A stretch of 64,000 nt of DNA from Lepiota brunneoincarnata (taxonomy: Eukaryota > Basidiomycota > Agaricomycetes > Agaricales > Agaricaceae): NCBI GenBank assembly GCA_023014365.1, contig JAEBUN010000028.1, positions 62,001 through 126,000 on the forward strand, given 5' to 3'. This document shows, in pieces, positions 48,301 to 62,371 of the stretch. Position 1 is the stretch's first letter; each line of letters starts with the position of its first letter. The notes under the pieces were generated by a model that was given only the letters and a program-made list of their open reading frames with translations, did not search any database and was not told where the DNA came from. A program made the position numbers and the translations under genes.

Positions 48301-49302
48301 ACAATAAGTACCTCAGATTCACTGACGGGCGCAATGGTAGGCTTCGCCTTTGCACCGAGACCCAAAGACATATACCCCGTCAGGCCACTCAGTGCACCCA
48401 TGGTCGTAGAGGCCGTGACTGGCAAAGGCGTCATAATCTCTGTGACAGTCATTGTCGGTATCGAGAATATGGCGTAATCAGGAGCATATGCAAAGCAAAC
48501 AGTATCCGTATTCATGAACACAATAGCGCGAGGAGAATGTGGTAGCTGTACTTCCTATAGTTCATACCACCCGCCCGAATTGAGGTAAGCTGTGCGAAGC
48601 ATGATAAGCAGGGAGTGGAGCATTTGCACACCTTGACTTCCTGTGCCTCTCCATCCTTCCATGTGTAAACCACGACCTTGCGCCTGCAGCCCACCATGAG
48701 CTGGGTAACGACAGTCGGTATCGTCATAGTGTCAAAATTAACGCCGCTTCCTTCGCCTTTCTTGACTTCCGGGGCTATATGTTGCACATCGGTGTGGATA
48801 GCAAATGAGAAAGCCGCCTTTGCCTTGAGCAAGGGCGTCGCGGGGGCAAATCCGGGGAGAGGAAATAGTGTCACTGTCATTTCTGCGCACCAAGGATGAG
48901 ACAGAGAATTATATGAAAATAGTGACGCTAAACCCACCGGATAGCACGACCAGGGAATTGATTTCCTTGATGAACCCGAGTTGGTCAATAGCCCTTCGGG
49001 ACAGCGCTTTCTTGGTTTCAATCAAATTCGCGCCGAGCTCGTTCTCGCTGACATGGTCTATGGGTTGCATTTTAGTTAACTCCAAACAAGATGCTTTGTA
49101 AATCTTGCCTCTGTCACCAGCACCTATCTCGAATATATGCAGGTTGCCCGCACCCGTGCCCACGTAAAGCCGATCGCCTAGTTATGTAGTCAATTATGTT
49201 GCGTGGTATTCACAGAAGTAATACCGCACCATGTTGATAGAGTGACTCTGCCTTTTCTTTGAGTGCAGTCACCACAGGTTTAGGGCACGAAAAGGGTGGC
49301 AT
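45335..49302 (-). CDS. VPS39: Vps39/Vam6-type HOPS tethering subunit
   Basis: Roughly 1,000 residues in fifteen or so exons, all in frame. Vps39 is the HOPS subunit that binds Rab7/Ypt7 and tethers vacuoles and late endosomes. N-terminal CNH/beta-propeller domain: PKPVVTALKEKAESLYQHGD, RLYVGTGAGNLHIFEI, IDQLGFIKEINSLVVLSE, MTVTLFPLPGFAP. Clathrin-type helical repeats follow: EGHYADALELLEITDEVAL, IRALNAVAQFRASKFDTAID, YYGKKMHSKALALLRE, LGPEYLDHIFQYSRWIFEQD, DLFEARAILLGRLGRHDQA, LKAEGYCKRVYQP. The C-terminal zinc-binding end has CPQCHKRIGNSVIAVHAPRG and THYQC. The start is MPPFSCPKP at 49302. One intron has a GC donor (CATCAG|GCGAGT, from 46830 downwards) and another a GTTTTT donor after LPDK. 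It is the longest frameshift-free gene here. Confidence 0.92.
46773..46830 (-). other. Probable GC-AG intron, VPS39
   Basis: The donor CAG|GCGAGT and an acceptor ending TTGATAG rejoin LRVHQ to RFSELKDLYYGKK, a conserved Vps39 segment. No GT donor nearby keeps the frame. Confidence 0.55.
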
Positions 49303-49964
49303 GGATCATAGGAGGTATTGCATTCTGAGTATAGAAGCTTGGTTTAGGAACTAACAGGACCAAACTACTCCCTGCCTTATGTAAATCTGTTGTTCAGGCG
49401 GGCCAGTATTGTTCGTTGTGCTGGTCGTCTGTCGTTCAGGCTGTATTAGCGTGAACAGCTGTTTGAGGAGGGCTGTGTCAGGGAAATCCGTTCCTTGTTG
49501 GGTGGGGAAGATGGTATAGGCGAAGGCGATGGTGCTTTGGGCGCTTATGTCTTGTAGATAAATATGGGACGTCTAGTTCAAAGTGGTGAGACTGGTAGGA
49601 GTCTGCATGTGAAATTTCAGATACTAAGTATCCTTAAACCTGCTGGTGATTGTAAAGTTGCGCATGATTCATAGCAGCGACTTTGTCCACTCTAATGTTG
49701 CTTTCGAAGTGTCCGAGATTTTGAATTCAGCCCGAGACATCTCTTGTGGCATTCACACTTTGTCGACCGCCAACTGCTATCGGGGTTGCGGGTGGGATAT
49801 GCGCTGATGTTTTCCTGTAAATTGATGTCGCTGAATGCTATCGACCGATGTTTTTCTTTTGCCTGACCAGCCTACAGAGTGGTTCGATTTTTTATTTCCA
49901 TATATGGCATGTGGGAGTAGAAATAAATGCAGAGCACAAAGATATTGCGCACCCTCCCTTTGCC
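49303..49964. promoter_or_regulatory. Divergent promoter, VPS39 / CYP51
   Basis: 662 bases between two divergent start codons. The right half holds the CYP51 promoter; I see no sterol-response element I would trust and no clear TATA box. Confidence 0.45.
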
Positions 49965-51954
<1,990 letters not shown>

Positions 51955-53384
51955 GGAAGGAACGGACATGAAGCCTTCTTAGATTTTTCCGTTTTACCCT
52001 AGCTTTCGTGTTATAAACACTGCTAATCACCGGATATTTCGATATGCTTGGTCGAGATCTAGATGAAAATGAATGCATAAACCTTGCCCATTTTTCTATG
52101 AATACAAGTTGGCAGTATAAGGGTGCCGACTTGGGCTGTAACGGTTCACACTGCAGATTGTCGGGTATGAGTATGGGGGCCTGTTTGGACAACTCACCCT
52201 GATCTAAGACCTAGGTCTGACGGGAGCTTTGATAGAACGTGGAGATATTTGAAGGCTACTACAAGTGTAAAATACCTATAACATTGGACTCGGGATCCTC
52301 TGAGATGATGCAATCCTGAGGGTGTTGCTGCTTAGACATAGGAGACCTATGAGTCAGGACACCCATGGCAAACTATGGTTCCAGTGTGGTGAGTTCCCAA
52401 ACACCCCATGCACCTCAAAGTTGATAACTTCTCCTTTGCACCGAGCTCATTCTTCTGTAACTCGATCATGTTTGCGCTCAGTGCGAATGAGTAAACGTGG
52501 TCCTGGAATGTATGAGGAAAGAGGATGTATTGGACTTGTTCACCAGGATTGCGGAGGAGCATGCTATCCACCAATGTTTGAAGTTTTCTTCAGCGTATTT
52601 AGATAACCAGGATACACTTCTTTTTACCCAGTCCATCTGTACCCAACTTGTTATCCGCCTCGTGGAGAAGAAGGACGCTGATCTCGTTGGCGTCGGCAGC
52701 CACGCAGACAGTCAGAAGACTAGTCCCTTGAGGAATAGGATAGTAAGGCAAAATCTTCCGCCCAACGGGATATATCGTTGTCCCAGGTGTCCCAACAATA
52801 ACTTGTGCAGTGACGTTGGTAGCATTGCGAGGGAGTTATCGTTGATCACATATTCAGTCTCGACCCATCTGCAGGACGACGGACATGATTTGAGGGGCGA
52901 GATCTCGGCAGGGTGTGCCTAATAACATAATGAAAAGAGGGATTTGGAGCTACTGTGGTGGGTGGTGAATCGGTGATAGGGTGACGGACCTAGGTTTGTT
53001 TATGGAAAAATCGATGCGACCGAGCATCGTCAATACGAAACCGACGGCCTTTCCAGTTCTAGATTGCGATTGATCCTATTGGTGGGGCAGGATGGGGGGT
53101 GGGTGTGAGGATCAGAGACGAGAGGTAGGTTGGGGTGGTGCACGGATCTGGGAGGAGTAGGGGGGACGTGTCCCTAGATCCTAGCAGCTCACATCCGAGG
53201 AGGTTGCCCCGAGCTGGTCTGCATAACGGTGACGGTGTGCGGTGTGGCATTGTGTGCACTAATTTCGCCCACAGCTTGATCTGCAAAGGTGACCTAGAAG
53301 GGTCGGTGAACCGGAATTCGGAGAACGGGTGTGGATCGAGTTCGAAGGGATGCGGGTCAGATTATAAAGGGTCCCATATACACT
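51955..53384. other. Intergenic region between CYP51 and the NMN adenylyltransferase
   Basis: 1.4 kb. Frames at 52347-52922 on both strands show no recognisable domain and lack splice-supported extension. G-rich around 53080-53200. It contains the promoter of the next gene. Confidence 0.45.
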
Positions 53385-54391
53385 ATGACTGATAACCCCC
53401 GCATGCTCTTCCGCTCTACTGCTCTTGCTCTCCTTCACCGTCTCCAACAGGGCTTCTCCAATCCTCCTGCAGAGCTCATTCACATTCCCCACACCCAGTG
53501 GCCCCTGCCTGCCCACTGGCAGCCCCATACTACAGCCCTACCCCAGATCAAAGGCCCTAAGGATATCTGTCCTCGATGCCTCCTTCAACCCTCCCACCCT
53601 GGCCCACCTTGCACTTGCCAATGCCCCTCCTCCAGATCTCAAAAACCTCGACTGCGAGGGTGACTGCGAGGGTGAGGATGAGGATGAGGACAAGACGCCA
53701 AAGAATAACTATGACGCCACCCTCCTCCTCTTGTCCGTCCGCAATGCCGACAAGTCCCTCAAACCTGGCGACGCCACGTACCTCCAGCGCCTGGAGATGA
53801 TAAACCTCGTTGCACAAGACGTCCAGCCCAGGAACTCGCGGGATCCAGCTAATGTCGGCCATAGCCATCATCGACGAACCTACCTTTGTCGGGAAGTCCT
53901 CTTGTCTCCTTCAATTCCTCAAGCGGCATCTTGCAACAGCCACTCCTGCCTCTGCGGCCGATGTCCACCTTCAGCTGCATTTCATCCTCGGTCTTGATAC
54001 TCTTGAACGACTCGTAGCCCCCCGCTACTACCCCTCTGAATCCGCCATGCTCTCTTCCCTCCGACAATTTCTCTCGCCTTCTGCGGATAACTCTATCGTC
54101 GTTTGCGCCCGCAGAAAATCATCGCATTCTATTTCATCCTCCGCCAGCACGGACGTCGGCAACAAGCTTGCATTGGCAGAGGAATTTATTAAGTCCAAGC
54201 GGATTGCTATGATTGATATTGGTGACGAAGAGAGCACGTACAGCAGTACTGCCGTCCGGTCGGCAATCAAGCAGCTTGGGTTGGGAGGGGAGAGTCAGAA
54301 CCAGTGGAAGAAGTTCGTGCCTGCCAAGGTGGCAGATTATATCATTCACGAAAAGCTATATGCCGCGCCACGAGGTAAGCTACTATCCTGA
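53385..54391 (+). CDS. Pof1-type nicotinamide mononucleotide adenylyltransferase, two +1 frameshifts
   Basis: About 320 residues. NMNAT-like nucleotidyltransferase of NAD synthesis, related to yeast Pof1. The N-terminus (LFRSTALALLHRLQQGF, ELIHIPHTQWPLP) lies in the frame of ATG 53385. The catalytic core, LRISVLDASFNPPTLAHLAL with the nucleotidyl-transfer motif FNPPTLAHL, lies one base later. After YLQRLEMINLVAQDV the frame moves again by one base near 53857 (AAT GTC g GCC ATA) to AIAIIDEPTFVGKS. A C-terminal half follows with LQLHFILGLDTLERL and the ISSTxxR-type motif TYSSTAVRSAI. So two insertions, at about 53520-53560 and 53857, are needed. An Asp/Glu-rich loop follows the core. TATAAAG at 53363-53369 is close to the first ATG, so the ATG at 53403 is a possible start. 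Confidence 0.85.
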
Positions 54392-54922
54392 CCCAGTGTT
54401 CAGACAGTACCACCGTTCGCCTACATCAAGGACCACTCTATTTGAGCTCAGTACACAACAAACTTAATATACGGAATGCCGAATGTTAACATGGTATTGC
54501 CAATCGTAGGATGGCATGAGGTGAGAAGAAGTGAGGGTGTATAGCGCGGATTACCTGCCGGAATAAAAGCGTAGTTCGTACCAGTCATCGGTCGTAGCCA
54601 TGATAGCTCGTAGCAGATAAGGCTTCTCGTTGTCCTACCCATCATCGCTGAGACTCGTGATAGGTTAGTCGAGCTTGAGAGGCTTCGTATCGGCTACCTC
54701 TCTCAAAGAGAAACAGGCTATAAACCAAACACATGGAGAGTAAGTTGACTAAGTCGGACATTGTGGCTAAAAGCAGCGCGGAAGATGTCCTCGCACCATT
54801 CATGTATTTCCCTTCCACATGCAACCTATGGAAATCGAAACTCCAGACCATCCTTATATTATCGCGTTTTATCGTACTCGAGCGTCATCAGCGGTTTAAC
54901 TCCTAACTGAATATCCCGCAAT
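54392..54922. other. Convergent 3' region, NMNAT / RNase II
   Basis: About 530 bases between convergent stop codons. No gene seen; minus frames of 65-69 codons show no domain. Confidence 0.5.
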
Positions 54923-57888
54923 CTAAGGGGTATCATCATCCCCGGATACGCTGCCTCCCTCACACTCCTCGGAAGGTTCACCACAATCTCCCTCACCCCC
55001 AGCCGTGGAATCCGTACTGCCACCTTGCGCATCCTTCGTCAACCTGTTTGTCACGGGCGCTGCACTCATATACCCCTCCAACCCTTCCAGTGGATCCCCC
55101 TCCATCCTCCATATCCTTCGGCAACAGATGCTGATTCTTCCCACCGCCAAACATCTCCACCCACCGCTTAATGAACACCAGCTTCCAAAACCTATTATCT
55201 CTATTGGCGGTCCTCTTTGCCAAGTGGTCCTTCATCGCCAACGTCACCGCAAAGTTTTCCATCCACTGTAGGTCGAACCTCGGCAGAGACTGTCTTGGCC
55301 AGGGGTTTCAACAACGCCTGGTGAATCTGCCAGTGGGCGACAAGATCACCATACCGCCTCAGCGGTGACGTCACTCGAATATAGCCTTCGCCCTCGGGGA
55401 TGCCCAAGCCAAAGTGCAAGTGCCGGGGACGTCTTGTACTGGCTCACAGGTCGATAGATTATGTAGCGTAATACGTCCTCCTCCCGAATGTACCCAAACC
55501 GGTCCCGCATGTCGAGAATCATTTGTATGGCTTGTTCCGACTCAGGGACCATGGGATTCGACATCCTCCTTAACGCAGGAATATTCCTCTCCGTGCAGAA
55601 TCTCGAGGCAACTCGACACGCAAGCTTCATCATCTCAGCGACAGTCGCTCTTGTCCCGTCCTCCGAGTTTTTGCTGGTCCACTCCGTACGATACCTCAAA
55701 GCGGGGAACCCACGGTGGAAGTGCGGTTCATCAACTTGACCATCTATCTCCATGGGCATCTCTTCGTCTGCTCGCGCAATGAAACTGTTCTTCATATCGA
55801 GGTGGAACCAGTTCTTCTCTAGGCGTAATTTTCTCTGTGCTTTAGCGACTTGATAAAATGCTTTCATATCCTCGCTAGCTTCGGGGGAAAGCGGCTTGAT
55901 AGGTATTTGTGGGCGGTTTCCAAACGGATATTCGAATGCATGTGGGTCCATATTTAGTGCGGCGTCGACGGAGTCGTAGTCAATGATCTTGACGTTCCGC
56001 ACAAGACCAGCGCGGATTTTATGATCAAGGAAATTCCCCGTAGGGTCCAACTTAATACTAAATGTCAGCACACGGTCTCCGGCGCCAGCTTTCGAGCGGA
56101 TTCCGAGCGAGAGCCCGTGAGTGGGGTGGCGTACGATACACTTGGGGAAGAGAGGGAACGTTCTTTGCACAAGATAACGCGATTCTGATTGTTCACTAGC
56201 TCTTTGTGCGAGGAAGTTGGTAGGAGGAATGAGCGACGCCGGATCTGCGATGTGAACATGTATCCATAGGTTGCCAGGTTCGGACGGTATCCGCTCAACA
56301 GATATACCATCATCCAGCTCCTCCGCATGAACATCATCCACGACATACACTGGCATATCACCCCAATCATGCCGCACAGACTCCAAGGGATCTGTTGCAT
56401 GAAATTCTTCCGGGCGAGTAGGAACAGGACTCCTGGAGTTCTTGATTGCCCGCAAGATGCCCTGTTCACGCTCAGTCAGTGTGGCGGGTGATTGTTCCAG
56501 GTCGAGTCCAAGATTTCTGTCGAACAGGAGTACATCATGCCACGGAGTAAGTACGCCAACATCGACCAACAACTGGTGGACATCGTTGTCGATATGGTCA
56601 ATGTACTTGTTCCCATAGACGCGCTTGATAATAGTGGTCAGGCCAACAGTATATGGGTTGGTCTGGATATCGCGTCCAGGCCGTAGGGCTGCAGCCAGGA
56701 ACCGAATGATCGTTTTGTCGGTCGGGCTCCAAGTGTGTGTCGCTGGCACTCGGCTAGGCCTTTCTGTTAGCGATCCCTCTGTCAACTCCTTCTGGATGGC
56801 CATGACCTCGCACGCTTTCGTCGCAAACTCCTCAAGAGCAGGATTTTTCTCCCTAATCCACCTCCGAACTGTCTCTAGGTTCTGCACGTCCGCAAAAGGG
56901 CGCAAGTAGAACTTCTGGTTTGCCTGATACGCAGTTGCCGCGACAAACCTCATCGAGTCGTTCATCAGGAGCTTGTGCGTAGCAAAAATCTCGGCAGCAG
57001 TGGGAGTCCGATGAAATATTTTCGCAATCTCCGTAACGGTCGTTTCGGCCCAGTCATTGACATCCTTTGCACGCATTGTATCATAGACTTTGACTAGCCG
57101 TTTGCCCAAGCCAACCATAGCCTTTTCGACTTCGCGTGACATCAGGCGCACTCGTCTGAGCACTTCGACACGCGCATTAAGCTGTGTTGCATTCTCCGCA
57201 ACAGGTTGGACCCCACACCGGACCGCAAGGTCTGTAGGACAGAGTGAAGGGATAGAGAAGAAGATATCATGGTTGAACGCGAGCCAGGACTCTCCCTTTT
57301 CTGTAAGGACCGTAAGCTTCCATTGACCGGAGATAAACCCACTCCCCACGACAACACCCTGTTCCACAAGGTCATTCCTAAACCAGAGTCTCAATAAATG
57401 CCTTTACATCGGAGTAGCCAAGTAGAAACTCACCGCCTCATCTCAACAAAGGACCCTAGGGGAGCATCGGGAGCATAGGTAGGCTCCTCACTTGCAGTCT
57501 GCTCCGCTGCATCTGGGGCTCCAAATGCTTCCAACGCCATTGACTGCACAGGACCATGACTCGAAAGACTAATTGTAGGCGCAACAGCCTTCTTCTCTGC
57601 CCCCTTCACCTTTCTCTTCAACCTCATCTCCTCGCCCCTCATCCACGGGGTATGAGTCCACTGCTCACCCGGTTTCCCATCGGGGTTCTTGACGACATGT
57701 TCTAACGCTTTTATCACTGAATTCATGGATTCCTCTCCCCTTGTCGGGTATTTTTCGCCACTGATGCGCGCTTTCTGTGCCAGGGGACTAGAGGAAGGAA
57801 TTACTGAGGTCGAGGCGTGGCGACATTGTCGTGTATATAGAGATAGAGATGTATGCGAGGAGACACCGACTATCGTGCCTCTGTGCAT
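54923..57888 (-). CDS. Mitochondrial RNase II-family exoribonuclease (Dss1/Msu1-like), 3' end frameshifted
   Basis: About 950 residues. RNB-domain 3'-5' exonuclease, by similarity the catalytic part of the mitochondrial degradosome. The start is the ATG at 57888; the first 30 residues (MHRGTIVGVSSHTSLSLYTR) are basic and Ser-rich like a mitochondrial presequence. One intron follows FVEMR, then one exon of over 2 kb. The RNB core shows PVYVVDDVHAEELDDGIS (metal-binding acidic cluster), NLWIHVHIADPASLIPP, YLVQRTFPLFPK and LTFSIKLDPTGNF. C-terminal end: SQYKTSP then, one base on, HLHFGLGIPEGEGYIRVTSP and RRYGDLVAHWQIHQALL. One base on again come FDLQWMENFAVTLAMKDHLA and NRFWKLVFIKRWVE. A third shift leads to GDPLEGLEGYMSAAP and the stop at 54923. 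Three insertions (about 55425, 55279, 55100) fall within 330 bases. Confidence 0.87.
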
Positions 57889-57969
57889 GGGGGGATGTTG
57901 ATGATGCGTGACACAACGGAAAACCAAATTTTATTCCACCGGTCCGGTCAGCTTCTATTTTCACCCCGA
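57889..57969. promoter_or_regulatory. Compact bidirectional promoter
   Basis: Only 81 bases separate the start codons of the divergent mitochondrial RNase gene and the U1-finger protein gene. Both mRNAs must start very near or inside the opposite gene, or use short leaders. Confidence 0.55.
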
Positions 57970-59184
57970 ATGTTCAAACGCATCGAAAAACGGCTGAGGA
58001 GAAAAAAAATCGAGGACGAGCTTGGTCTCGACGATGAGGCGAAGGAGGTCTTTGGAATTAACGATACAGACTCAGACGAATCGGACTCGGACTCGAATCT
58101 ATCGTCAGACAGGGAGCCTGACGACGGGGAGGACGCTGCACTCGGCGAGGAAGAAGACGGAACAGAAGACGGTTTCAGCGAAGAAGAAGAGCATAGCGAT
58201 GGAAATCCCGAGCGTGCTCTCATTACTGTCGAAGAAGCTCTCAGCAATCCCATCTACCTCGTTTCCCTTGACCCGGACATCAGAGAATGCATTGTCTGTC
58301 CTGGGAAGCAGCTCAAAGGTGCCAAAATGACTGAAACACACAAATCCTCCAATGCATGTACGGTTTCCCTCCATTCACACTGGAGCTCATGTTGTAACTC
58401 TGTTCCTCATATAGGCACATGAACGCCGTTTCAAGCAGTTCGAAAAACAAGCAGCGCTCTCAGATCCAAACTCCAAAGCCCAAGTGCTACTGGAGAAGGC
58501 TATGGACGAAACTCCAATCACCGCTCCAAAAGAGACATCCAGGCGTGCCGAGAAACGGGTAAGTTCACGTCCAGTCATCCTCGATTAAAACCATCTTCTG
58601 ATCTTGTCACACAGCATATCGCCAAAGAAAAGCGCAAGGCGGAGCGAGAGAAATTCAAGGCCCGTCATAAAAAGAGGGCAGCCTTGATTGACGTCGCTAG
58701 GGATTCATTTATCAAGTCGAATGAGGAGAAAAGGCAAGAAAAAGGGGTGTCAGCGTTGGGGGAGAGGGAGAAGAAGGCAAAGGCGAGGAAAGAGGAGGTC
58801 AAGGAACAGAAAACAGGGGGGAAGCAGGCTGTCGTGAAGGAAACAACCTCGAAGCAACTACCAGAGGGCGGGAAATGGCAGTATACCAAGGGGCCAACAA
58901 AACGCAAAGTAACAGAATCTCAAGAATCTCCACGCAAAAAGCGAAAAGCGCTCGACCATTCGACCCCCTCCACGCGTTCCGCTAAAACCGAACCACCCCT
59001 CCAATCGAAGGACATAGAACCTGCTGAGTCACCTGAAGCGATCCAAGAGTTGCAAGCGCAGGTCAAAGATATCATCCAATCCGCCTCTAGCCTCGCCAAG
59101 GCCGCGCGTGCTCGCGCCCTCAGTGGCGAGGGGAAACCATTACTCGCGCGGAAGAAAAAATCCGCCAGGACTCCAAAAGCCTGA
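57970..59184 (+). CDS. Basic nuclear/nucleolar-type protein with a U1-like C2H2 finger
   Basis: About 350 residues in three exons. The start MFKRIEKRLRRKKIEDELGL leads into an acidic tract of Asp/Glu/Ser (residues about 35-90). Then comes a conserved block, ITVEEALSNPIYLVSLDPDI, and a finger-like motif CIVCPGKQLKGAKMTETH followed by KSSNAH. The spacing is close to U1/matrin-type C2H2 fingers that bind double-stranded RNA. The rest is Lys/Glu-rich (KRKAEREKFKARHKKRAA, GEREKKAKARKEEVKEQ) and ends RKKKSARTPKA. This composition suits a ribosome biogenesis or nucleolar role, which is inference. The second finger His comes from the next exon. The GTACGG donor is out of phase by one base, so either an odd GTTTCC donor is used or an extra base sits near 58357. 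Confidence 0.7.
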
Positions 59185-59305
59185 CAGTGTTTAATACCTT
59201 CACCACTCTCTAATTTGATAAGCTCAACACCCACATCCGTCCGGTATATAATAGAAAAACGTCCACGGCGATTAAATACGAAGCACAGCTAAGGCAAACA
59301 GCCAA

Positions 59306-61096
59306 TCAAGCAAGACTCTGCAACACACGATCCGTCATCTCGATGACCTATGTAAAATTCACAATCAGATTGCACAACTTCAGCAAGTAGAAACCCACCT
59401 GGTGGATATTTGGCCGTTCTTTAGGATTGGCCTTGAGCATACTATCGATAAGATCCTTCAATCCCTGAGAATATGCCGAATTTGGGTGTTTGTACTGAGC
59501 GTTCAGAACCGCCATCGCTATCGAGCCACCCTGTTCGGTGGTCTGGGTGTTTTCGAAAGGCGAATGAGAGTATGCGAGTGCAAAGAGTGTACAACCTAGC
59601 GACTGAGAGGATCCATTATCAGTAAAAGACTAGATTGAACGGACTGTTCAAGGCCTACCCAAATGTCGACTCCCTCATCTATAGTCTGACCAGTCTTGAC
59701 GTCAAACAGCTCAGGTGCACGGTACGCCATTGTACTCTGTTCAGCAGCAATATCCTGCTGCACCAGTGCCAGTGACCGATTCTCAATATGAACCCTCGCC
59801 TTCATTGTGCTCCCGAAGTCCATAAGGATCGGTGTAACACCATCATCTGCAATCATAATATTTCTGGGCACAGACCAATTAATGACTGAGAGGGAAGAAA
59901 AACGAAAAACAAGCTCACCCAGGCTTGAGGTCCCTATGCGCATACGGTACAACCTCACCCGTATCCGAATTCCCCACCTCCACGGCCTCCTCATCCCCAT
60001 CAAACACCACGTCCCCCTTCCTCCTCGATCCGATGCTTCGTAACCAGAGGCACCGTAGCTGCATCGTCATATGAATATCCACCATCTGCATCCCCCTCGG
60101 GCTGTGGGAAACGCTCATCGTCCTCCGAACGTCTCTCCACATCATTATCCCTCCTGTTCCCAGTGCTCCCTTTTCTTACAGGTGGCGCCCCGTTCGCCGA
60201 TGACGGAGCACCATTTGGTTGGTTTTGCGAGAGCCCAGCAGAGCGGGGAGAGGGACGGTAGCTGTGCATGGCGCGTACGGCTTCGCAGGTGCCTTTGAAT
60301 AGTCGAACCATCTCTTGTTCAGGGAAGTGGCGACCGTTGACGACGTTGGCATTTATTGCATCTTGTAGGTTGCCGCGCTATATTGTTCCTCCTCGTCAGC
60401 TGCGTGTACCGCCCAGTGCCTTGGCAGGCCCTGACGCACCTTGTAAAGTGGCAAGAATAGGTACACGATTTGTCCGTCACCTTCCGGGTCCTGCACGACC
60501 GCCGAATCCTATACACACGAGGTCAATTCAAATGTTTCTCGATCAATTTGCCATGTACCAATATCCGAATGATGTTCGGGTGCCTATACAGAGCTCAGCA
60601 TCACTGAAACTTCTACTCAACCCAAAAACGAACTTACTTGAAGCGCCCGTAAGCCTCCACCTCCCTCATTGCCTCCCTCACACCCTCCGCGCCGGTAGGA
60701 CACCTGATTTTCTTCAGCGCGAACTGTCTCTACCAACCCGAAGGACATTCTACCGTCAACACCATACCACATATAAGCACATACAGAATTGAACATACTC
60801 CGCTATGTTCATCTTGCACCAAGTACACAAACGAGAAACCTCCCTCGCCGAGCACCTTAATTATCCGAACTAGAACCAAATATGGTGCGTCAGCACAACT
60901 TTCCACATGCGCGGTTCCGCACCCAGCCTCGAATGAGCGGCGCAGCTAAACAAGCTAACAAGTACTGACACGTTCGCCCATTGATCTTCACCGACGGCGT
61001 CTGTTTGCACAAACACGACGAGATTGCCCAAAATGCGTCTCTCGCCTGGTCTTTGAAGGTTTCTACTGCATTGAGGAGTTGTGGTGGCAGCGACAT
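59306..61096 (-). CDS. STK16/Env7-type serine/threonine kinase (NAK family), one +1 frameshift
   Basis: About 450 residues in nine exons. N-terminus MSLPPQLLNAVETFKDQARD with a Cys-rich SSCLCK suited to lipid attachment, as in fungal Env7 kinases of the vacuole/Golgi membrane. Glycine loop KVLGEGGFSFVYLVQDE; ATP-binding Lys in RQFALKKIRCP; FKHPNIIRIL; VYLFLPLYKRGNLQDAI; catalytic loop YAHRDLKPGN; DFG in LMDFGSTMKA; APE in STMAYRAPELF; GVDIWSLGCTLFALAY; end RPNIHQVIEMTDRVLQSLA. Between MHSYRPSPRS and the catalytic loop lies an unusual insertion of about 80 residues, Ser/Pro/Asn-rich then acidic. Inside it an extra base in a run of C on the plus strand (about 60014) shifts the frame from KHRIEEEG to DVVFDGDEEAVEVG. 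All other junctions are in frame. Confidence 0.9.
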
Positions 61097-62371
61097 TATG
61101 TACTGAGGGTGTGGTTATGTGGGTTTGCTTGCAGTGCTTGCTACGCAGTCGATTTTTTGTGCCGATTGCCTAGAATGGCAACTGACTCGTGGGAAGAGAG
61201 CGTTCACTCACAGCCTCTCATGGCCCAAGCTCTTAAGAAAGTCATTTCGCTGCACAGGGGTGAGTTGGAGTCGGCGCAGTTGATCTACAAGGGTCATCTG
61301 GAAAATAGATGTCGGTGGCTTCAAAAGTTGATTTGATGCTAATCTGAGAGAAGAACAAAGTAAAGCACGCGACAAGCACACCCGCTCACAGTGAGCTTTT
61401 CCCCCAGGATACTGCCGCACGTGCTCGCATTCACTGCTCACGAGCCATTATGTCGACGCACCTTGACAAAACCAGGCGCAATCGCCCTGGTGTCTTTAAC
61501 CTCATCGGTATTTCCTGTGTGGTGGTGATGGCGATGTCAAATCGCTGGCCTTTGGGGTGGATGATGCAGACAGCTACGTTCCCCCCAGCGTTGAAGTGCG
61601 GCCCAAACCTCAGTCTCTCGGAAAAGGTAAATCTGTGGTACCCATGAAACGGACGAGCCGGTCATGCAATCGTTATATTTCCCTAATTGTTCCATGCAGC
61701 TCCGCTGAGGCGTGCATATATTTCTGAGCAGCCCAATTACAATACTGTAGGTACCAACCCCGGGGCCGAAATCCGAACAGTTGACACCTAGGTGGGTCAG
61801 GTGCTCTGGGAGACCGCAAAGCCTTTTTCTCCGCTCAGCTACCCGAAAGCCACTATCAGTAAAACACGCATAGGACTCAAGCCACCACTGTGGTCGAATG
61901 AAGTCCTAACCGCTGTGTCGTTTACGTCAATTAAATGGGCAAGCCCGGCTCCACGGTCGCCACTAGGAATGCAATCAGCATCAGTTTTCCCTCCGACTCA
62001 GCCAACTCGAGTGTCACAGGGCAAGACGGGCGCAGTTCTGTAGCGAGAACTGAGTAGTTATTGCCTCACGCATAGTGCAAGGAGGTTTTTGCTTTGGGCT
62101 CTTGCTGGTGATATGTATGCTATAAGCATTCTGCTGTAGAGGCATTAAAGGCACGGGAATCGAGAGTTTATTCGTCTTTTTTGTCCGTTAGTTATCAAGC
62201 AGGGGACTGTGACAGCAGATTTTAGGCGGACGAAGGGTCATGATCCTTGTTAAAACATTGCTAGTAAAAGTACAATGAAAGAATTCTTGATGTTGGTGTA
62301 AATCATAATGATAGATAGTCGTGACGGGTACCTATGACCGTCAGGTACCTGAAGTGTCGTGGGGAGTTGAT
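61097..62371. other. Intergenic region left of the F-box gene
   Basis: 1.3 kb without a supportable gene; frames of up to 85 codons on both strands show no domain. It should include the kinase promoter at its left end. Confidence 0.45.

Noticed and set aside
52347..52922. Frames between CYP51 and NMNAT that slightly resemble parts of Vps39
   Set aside because: Similarity limited to a few residues (NELGA); no larger conserved order or splice structure.
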